NCBI GenBank assembly: GCA_026413225.1 | Contig: CM048591.1 | Location: forward strand, 36,301,803 to 36,365,802 | Direction: 5' to 3' | Source of the DNA: Otis tarda | Lineage: Eukaryota; Chordata; Aves; Otidiformes; Otididae | DNA length: 64,000 nt | Shown: in pieces, positions 58,940-64,000 of the stretch | Layout of the letters: each line of letters begins with the position of its first letter | Position numbering within the stretch: the first letter of the stretch is position 1 | Position numbers and translations under genes: made by a program | Notes under the pieces: generated by a model | What the model saw: the letters and a program-made list of their open reading frames with translations, nothing else | Told to the model about the DNA's origin: nothing | Database searches by the model: none

Positions 58940-59469
58940 GTATACTATTTGTATGCATAAGTATTGTGCTGTTCTTGGCGATTAAGTTCCTCTGTGACTC
59001 GGGATAGAGAAGCCAAATGAGCTCAGACTGCGCAAAGCTTGTTATGCTCAGTTTTGTCCTGTAATCTGTCCTTATCATCCTAGTGGAGGATGTGATCACT
59101 AGCTCAGTTTTCCCCTTTGGAGATTGTCTCCACAGATGTGGTTTAGCCACCCAGCCAGACCATTTAGATCTCTTTTCTGGTGTAAACACAAGCCCCTCCC
59201 TCTGTCCATGCCTATGCTCATGTTCATCCAGGACATCAACAAAGAGTAATCTTTACTCCCACAAGCTAAATGCTTTTTCTTCCAAAGACCTGGCTGTTCT
59301 GATGTCAATAGTCTTTTCCTCTTGGAGCCACTCCAACCTTTCCCTATGATCTATACCGTGGTGTAAATATGCAATGCGGATATGGGAGGTGACGGGGGGG
59401 TGTGTTACAAGAAGCACCCTTTTGCTTTTAATACACCTTTTTCCTTAATGTTTCTCATTCTGTTCCTAG
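58940..59469 (+). other. ADAMTSL1: Intron (530 bp)
   Basis: Short phase-0 intron, donor GTATAC, acceptor CTGTTCCTAG. Contains nothing recognisable apart from a G-run near 59392. Confidence 0.9.
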
Positions 59470-59623
59470 TGTTCAGTGAGCTGTGGAGAGGGCACCCAGA
59501 GTCGAAATGCCATTTGCAGAAAGGTGCTGAAAACTGGGGGCTCTGTCATCATCAATTCCTCATTGTGCCCACCTTTGCCATTCTCATCCTTGATCAGGCC
59601 ATGTGCACTAGGCACCTGTGCAA
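59470..59623 (+). CDS. ADAMTSL1: ADAMTSL1 exon: TSR9 core
   Basis: A 154-nt exon, entry phase 0, exit phase 1, 51 codons. It begins CSVSCGEGTQSRNAICRKVL (O-fucosylation motif CSVSCG), has an N-glycosylation sequon, NSS, in SVIINSSLCPPLP, and ends RPCALGTCA plus the first base of Arg. It is the last TSR before the Ig-like region. The acceptor is TTCCTAG|TGT and the donor CAA|GTAAGT. Confidence 0.97.
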
Positions 59624-60942
59624 GTAAGTGAAAAAGATGCTTGAGAGTGTCTGGGGAAACAGGGACTGGATATTTACGACTAAGAAATTGATGTTGTCAC
59701 CTGCTCCGTAACCTTCTCATGCACTAGTGTTACTCAGCCTTGCAAAGTGGCTGCGGCTGCTGAGTTTTTCTGTCTGTGAACAACTATGCTTTGTTTAGCA
59801 GTAACGCAAGTCAGTGAGTGAGAGCTGTAAGTTTTACTGTTGGAGTTGGGTCTGAGCCAATGTGCTGGAAAGGAGCTACTAGTTTCTGGAAGAACTGGCT
59901 CAAAATTCTGACCCAAATCTAGATGTAAATTTCACAGTTGTAATTTAGAGGCTCAGAGATACAGCACAGCAGCCTGAGGGCAGCTGCAAATAAACTCTCT
60001 GCTAGAAAAACTGCAAATAAAATGGTTGGTAAAGGGACTTCACTGAAGATCATTTAAAAACATTTTATTTCATTATGTGACTCAGAACCCTCTATGACCT
60101 GGGATTTCTAATGAACCATGCAACATAAGTTAGGTGTATCTTATGTTGGTATTTCATGCATTTGTTGCTGCCCTTCACAAGAGCAGTAGTCTCCATATAT
60201 GCCCTTCCCTGGCTTGCAGTAAGCCAGCTGCATATGTGCAAATTTGAAAGTCAGCCTAGCTTCAGCTTAAAGCTGACTATGAACTCTGAAACTGCTGAAC
60301 TTCTGGTATGACAGGGAGAAAAGAGGATCTGACATTTAGAACCAAAACTAGGACCACATGTTGCATGGTACTCACTAATAATATACCTATGCTGCTTTAC
60401 TTAGTGCTTAATAACAAAGATCTCTGTCATAGAGATCTGGAAGCTGGATGGACACTCTGAACTATTGCACTTTAATAGTAATTACCATGTTTTTAAGCCT
60501 AGTCCAGACAGTCTTGTTCTCTTCAACGATACTCCCTGAGGTAGCAGCACTTTCACTCTTCCTTACTCCTGTGAGCTGCAAGATCATGTTGTCTTTAAGG
60601 GTTTGGATGGTAAACACTTGTCTTTTCAATGTTTTTATTAAGCAATAATCTTCATTTAAATACTTAACAGCAAGAACTATATTTCCACTCAAGTCTTCTC
60701 CTTCTTATAAAGCTTTTGTCCCTGGCTGTTTGGTTTCTGCATGTACCCAAGGCAGGACTACTTTTGCATTCCTAAAGTGCGCCTTGTTATTCCTGTTATT
60801 TTGCTTGCATCAATTTAATGTTCAGCAGCTGGTGACCAGTTTTTGCCATTACTGTCTAATGGGTCAAATGCTGCCAGCACCAAAATAAATTGCTTGTTTT
60901 GTTTAATGGTATCACATACTAATAGTATTAATGATATTTCAG
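59624..60942 (+). other. ADAMTSL1: Intron (1.3 kb)
   Basis: Phase-1 intron, donor GTAAGT, acceptor GATATTTCAG. Only a short 8-bp hairpin (60418-60438) stands out. The open frame extends upstream of the 60943 exon to an ATG at 60843, but that part is intron. Confidence 0.9.
60418..60438. repeat. 8-bp inverted repeat
   Basis: AGATCTCT and AGAGATCT around GTCAT. Short; may be chance. Confidence 0.6.
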
Positions 60943-62083
60943 GGCACAACAGGCCAGCTCATAAGCAAAGCCCCCATATTATGGCCGTAAAGAAAGTTTA
61001 CATCCAGACAAGGAAGCAGAAGAAGCTGCACTTTATTGTGGGTGGGTATGCCTACCTGCTGCCCAAAACCTCCGTTATTCTCCGATGCCCCACAAGGAGG
61101 TTCCGGAAATCAATGATCACTTGGGAGAAGGATGATAAGAGGCTTGTCAGCTCAGCTCACATCACCATTGCACCCTATGGGTACATGAAAATCCATCGTT
61201 TGAAGCCGTCAGACACTGGGACATACACTTGCACAGCAGGGCCAGCCCAGGAGCATTTTGTAATTAAACTGATTGGGAGCAACAAGAAGATCATTTCCAG
61301 GCAGCCAACTGGTATTAGGGAGGAAGAGGCCATGAGAAAGGCCAGCTCAAAGGAAGCCTTGCGAACAGAGGAGAAACATATCAACGGGATTCTCTTCAAT
61401 GGCAGCAAGGCTGAAAAGCGAGGGCACCTTTCTGACCCCAGCAGGTGGTATGATGATATTATCTCAAGGCTACTACAGCACAGGGGCTGGCCAGGGGAAA
61501 ACCTGGAGTCCTGGGAAGCTCAGGAGTCCACAGAGAGAAATGCTTCCTCAGAGGAGGACCAGAACCGGGAGTATAGCCTGCCATTTACTATGGTCACAGA
61601 GCAGAAACGCTTGGATGATATCATAAGGAATTTGTCTCAACAGCCTGAGGAGCTTAAAGATGTCTACACTGAACAGCTTGTTGTGCAGCTGGCTCACGAG
61701 GTTTTCAAGAGCCACTTGGAGCATCAGGAATCTGTCCTCAAAGCATCAAGACGAAGAGTAGAATCAGCGTCAGTGGAGTACCCTCTCCACAGACATGTTT
61801 CTGGATTTACCAGCTCCCTGAGAACATCATCTGCTGAAGCATTTCTTCCCACTTCTGTGGACCTGGCAAATGGCTTGCGCAGACCTCATCAAAAGCCTGC
61901 CATCCTCAGAAAGATTTCAGCAGCACAACAGCTTTCTGCCTCAGAGGTTGTTACCCACCTGGGACAGACGGTGGTCCTAGCCAGCGGCACACTGAGCGTG
62001 CTGCTTCACTGCGAAGCGGTGGGAAACCCAAAGCCCACCATCAGCTGGGCTAAGAATGGAGAGGAGGTGAAATACAATGATAG
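60943..62083 (+). CDS. ADAMTSL1: ADAMTSL1 exon: first Ig-like domain, long linker, start of second Ig domain
   Basis: A 1141-nt exon, entry phase 1, exit phase 2, 379 full codons. After RHNRPAHKQSPHI comes an Ig C2-like domain: strand-B Cys in VILRCPTRRF (codon at 61086), Trp in MITWEKDD, and strand-F Cys in DTGTYTCTAG (codon at 61230). A hydrophilic, Ser/Glu-rich linker of about 250 residues follows, with sequons NGS, NAS and NLS and a dibasic SKAEKRG site. The exon ends in SVLLHCEAVGNPKPTISWAK, which gives the B-strand Cys and Trp of the second Ig domain, then NGEEVKYND plus two bases of Arg; the next exon lies beyond the window. The donor TAG|GTAAAA sits in a 17-bp tandem duplication (62070-62103). 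Confidence 0.97.
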
Positions 62084-62103
62084 GTAAAATACAATCATAG
62101 GTA
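62070..62103 (+). repeat. ADAMTSL1: 17-bp tandem duplication copying a 5' splice site
   Basis: AAATACAATGATAGGTA (62070-62086) is followed directly by AAATACAATCATAGGTA (62087-62103), differing at one base. Each copy carries ATAG|GTA, so there are two potential donors 17 bases apart, after 62083 and after 62100. Only the first keeps the frame; the second would bring in AGG TAA, a stop at 62085-62087. Confidence 0.88.
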
Positions 62104-64000
62104 AAACATATTATTTAACTTTAAGAAAATAATTGATATTTTGACTCTTCAATTTCCATGTTTTACTGCCCGTCAGCCCCACAGACAAAACCCTATTTTG
62201 CTGTAGTCTGTTTTCAGAGCAGAAAGAAAGGCTAACACATGTGAAGTGGTAAACAGGGCACTGTAACTCTTCAGCAAGGTCTGGATGCTGGGTCAGTCCA
62301 GTGTGGCAGACAGGAGTTTTACTTCTCTTTCAGTAAGTAACAGCTAGTAAGTATATGAAGTTTCACACAAAAAAATTCTAACTTTTGCAGGGGAGGGGAC
62401 ACGAAGAGCAAGAATGTATCTCTTGTGGAAATCACATGCAGCAGTCTTAATGAAGACTTGGACCTGTAACATCCCTTTGTTTGGCCTTATTCCTGTGAAA
62501 ATATCTTCATGGCCTCCGAAAATTTCATATATAGATTGTCATTGCCAGTGGTTACATCCTGTTGGAATTGTGCTATTAGGGGATTTTTTTTTTTCTCTAC
62601 TTATAATGACTGTGATTTCTATAGTACGCTTGAAAGGGAATGGAAGTTACATAAAGTCCACGTGTGGTTAATGCTGGACACTATACTCATGAGAAAACTA
62701 CAAGTTTCTCTCACATCATAGAAGCAGCCATGGTGTAGCAACAGGCAGATTCATTTACCTGACAACAAATAGTCTTATGATTTCTGAAATTTTAATTTGA
62801 ATTTTTTTTTTAATTTACAATGCCTTTCAACCTTTTTTTTTTTTTCCATTTAGTTTGGCTGACATAGTATTAAATGCTGTGTTGTATTTCTGAATTATCA
62901 CGCAACTATGTGTGCTCAAAATTTATATCAGAAAGACTCAGAGAAGTACAGTTTATTTGCCAGTTAGTAGTGTTATTCACTGACAACTCTTCTTTAAAGG
63001 TTGAGGCAGTTTCCACTTTATGAACTTTCTTCTGTACTCATCACTTGTGGTTCCTCCAGGTTGGTGGGTGGAGGAGGAAATGAGCAATACTCTGGGCTGC
63101 AGAGACACTCAGCATCTGTAACTTTGGAGTTAATGGAAGTTTAGAAATCATGGCACATATGAAAACTGGATTGTGGATGTTTTGCTGGGTCCTTAACAGC
63201 AGTATTCTGTTTCTGGCTCAGAGTGCTTTTGCTGGCTGCCAATCAGCTATGTATATGAAAGCCAGAGTTTAAGCAGTCTCGCAGCGTACTGCTGTAAACT
63301 GCACGGCCATCTGCATGTGGTGGTGTTTGGTGTCCTCGAGCTGTCTTTCAGCTCTGCAGCTTGTCTTCTTCATACTTTGCTAGCCACTGAATGGAGAAGA
63401 GAAAACAGTTTTCCAGCCCACCTCTGTCTTAACAGGAATAACAAAATTAATTTAGATGGACCTTTTTGTAGCAGTATCAAAGAGACACAGTTTTGGTGAG
63501 GAAGGTCAGAGAGTTGTGCTGAGGTCCCTCAGCTCATGCCTTACTGAGTATACTGAGATTCTAATTGCATCTAGTTTGTCTTGTGATTTTTGGAGTGTAG
63601 GCTGCTGATTTTAGATTAGGTAATGGCTATCTGTATGTGTATTACCGAATACTGAGATAAAGGCACCCACTTTCATGCATTGTGGCCATGGATTTTGTCT
63701 GGACCAGTGAAAAAAAATGGCTCTATTCCCACTGTCTCCTTCCATGAGCTGTTCCATCCTCTTAAAAGTATTTATTACTCCTACTGGATAGCTCCACTTG
63801 CAAAAATTAACTTCTTTATCTTTAGTCTAGGTACTGTCACAAAAAGATAAAACACAGGCCTCAAAAAAGTGTTGGTTTTCAGTTACTCAGTATAATGAAA
63901 ACATGACACAAAAAGCTGCAGCAGTTGAAAATATCTGTGTGGTTCCAATAGAAGATCCTTGACTTGAGTCACCATGTTCAGCCTGAGTGCATATTTAATA
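62084..64000 (+). other. ADAMTSL1: Intron after the Ig exon (continues beyond the window)
   Basis: The next ADAMTSL1 exon should encode the rest of the second Ig domain (an ILLQPDDS-like segment in human, from memory). I find nothing like it up to 64000. The sequence is AT-rich with T-runs near 62585 and 62832 and no recognisable element. Confidence 0.8.

Larger units (their letters stand above)
1..64000 (+). other. ADAMTSL1: ADAMTSL1 gene, internal portion (gene span)
   Basis: The whole window lies inside one transcription unit read on the + strand. Ten exons splice with compatible phases (intron phases in order 2, 0, 1, 2, 1, 2, 0, 0, 1, 2) into an open frame of 868 complete codons plus one base at the start and two at the end. 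The product is a secreted ADAMTS-like matrix glycoprotein without protease domain: TSR3 onward, a linker, one Ig-like domain and the start of a second. I assign ADAMTSL1 rather than the paralogue ADAMTSL3 because the conceptual protein follows remembered human ADAMTSL1 almost residue for residue, for example SFSQSVADLPIDECEGPKP in the fifth exon and SAAQQLSASEVVTHLGQTV in the last, where ADAMTSL3 differs strongly. The first and last exons of the gene are not in the window. Confidence 0.93.

Noticed and set aside
60843..60942. An ATG-initiated extension of the Ig exon frame
   Set aside because: The acceptor TTTCAG at 60942 and the CAR-HNRPAHK junction to the previous exon show that these 100 bases are intron.
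6187..62083. Assignment to ADAMTSL3 instead of ADAMTSL1
   Set aside because: The TSR5, linker and Ig-region residues follow remembered ADAMTSL1 and differ strongly from ADAMTSL3, although the TSR3-TSR4 region is similar in both.

Overview
This is intronic and exonic vertebrate DNA, almost certainly from a bird. The only gene I can support is an internal part of ADAMTSL1 (ADAMTS-like 1, punctin-1) on the + strand. Ten exons (6187-6237, 10299-10503, 12338-12485, 16574-16658, 25375-25676, 29872-30001, 48873-49083, 58760-58939, 59470-59623, 60943-62083) join through GT-AG introns with matching phases into 2607 coding bases with no internal stop. The signal peptide, the first two thrombospondin type 1 repeats (TSRs), the cysteine-rich and spacer regions, and everything after the start of the second Ig domain lie outside the window. 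The avian assignment rests on six CR1 LINE copies and a solo ERVL-type LTR of a family I know from bird genomes. Human chromosome 9p, where ADAMTSL1 lies, corresponds largely to the avian Z, so this may be Z-linked DNA (inference).

Layout. 1-6186 is intron, with a solo LTR at 3198-3771 bounded by 5-bp target duplications. 6187-16658 holds four exons encoding the linker before TSR3, TSR3, TSR4 and a proline/glutamate-rich linker; a CR1 tail abuts the second of these exons. 16659-25374 is an 8.7-kb intron. 25375-30001 holds two exons. 30002-48872 is an 18.9-kb intron with two CR1 copies in opposite orientations. The 48873-49083 exon is followed by a 3.3-kb CR1 about 0.4 kb downstream. 58760-62083 holds two TSR exons and a 1.1-kb exon with one complete Ig-like domain, a long linker and the start of a second Ig-like domain. 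62084-64000 is intron.

How the parts work together. The exons encode consecutive modules of one secreted extracellular-matrix glycoprotein that lacks a protease domain. Seven CxxS/TCG O-fucosylation motifs and six WxxC C-mannosylation-type motifs are present. Most of the interest is at the splice junctions: a CR1 insertion forms the bases just inside one 5' splice site; a 17-bp tandem duplication copies the 5' splice site of the Ig exon; a stop codon sits inside one donor and could end a four-TSR short form; a cryptic cassette exon has strong splice signals; and one exon lies between oppositely oriented CR1 copies. Several near-perfect short inverted repeats are scattered through the introns, one inside a CR1. 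I found no bacterial-type features, no CRISPR array, no confident RNA gene and no second protein-coding gene. Coordinates and translations were worked out by eye; statements about human ADAMTSL1 and ADAMTSL3 come from memory, not from a search.
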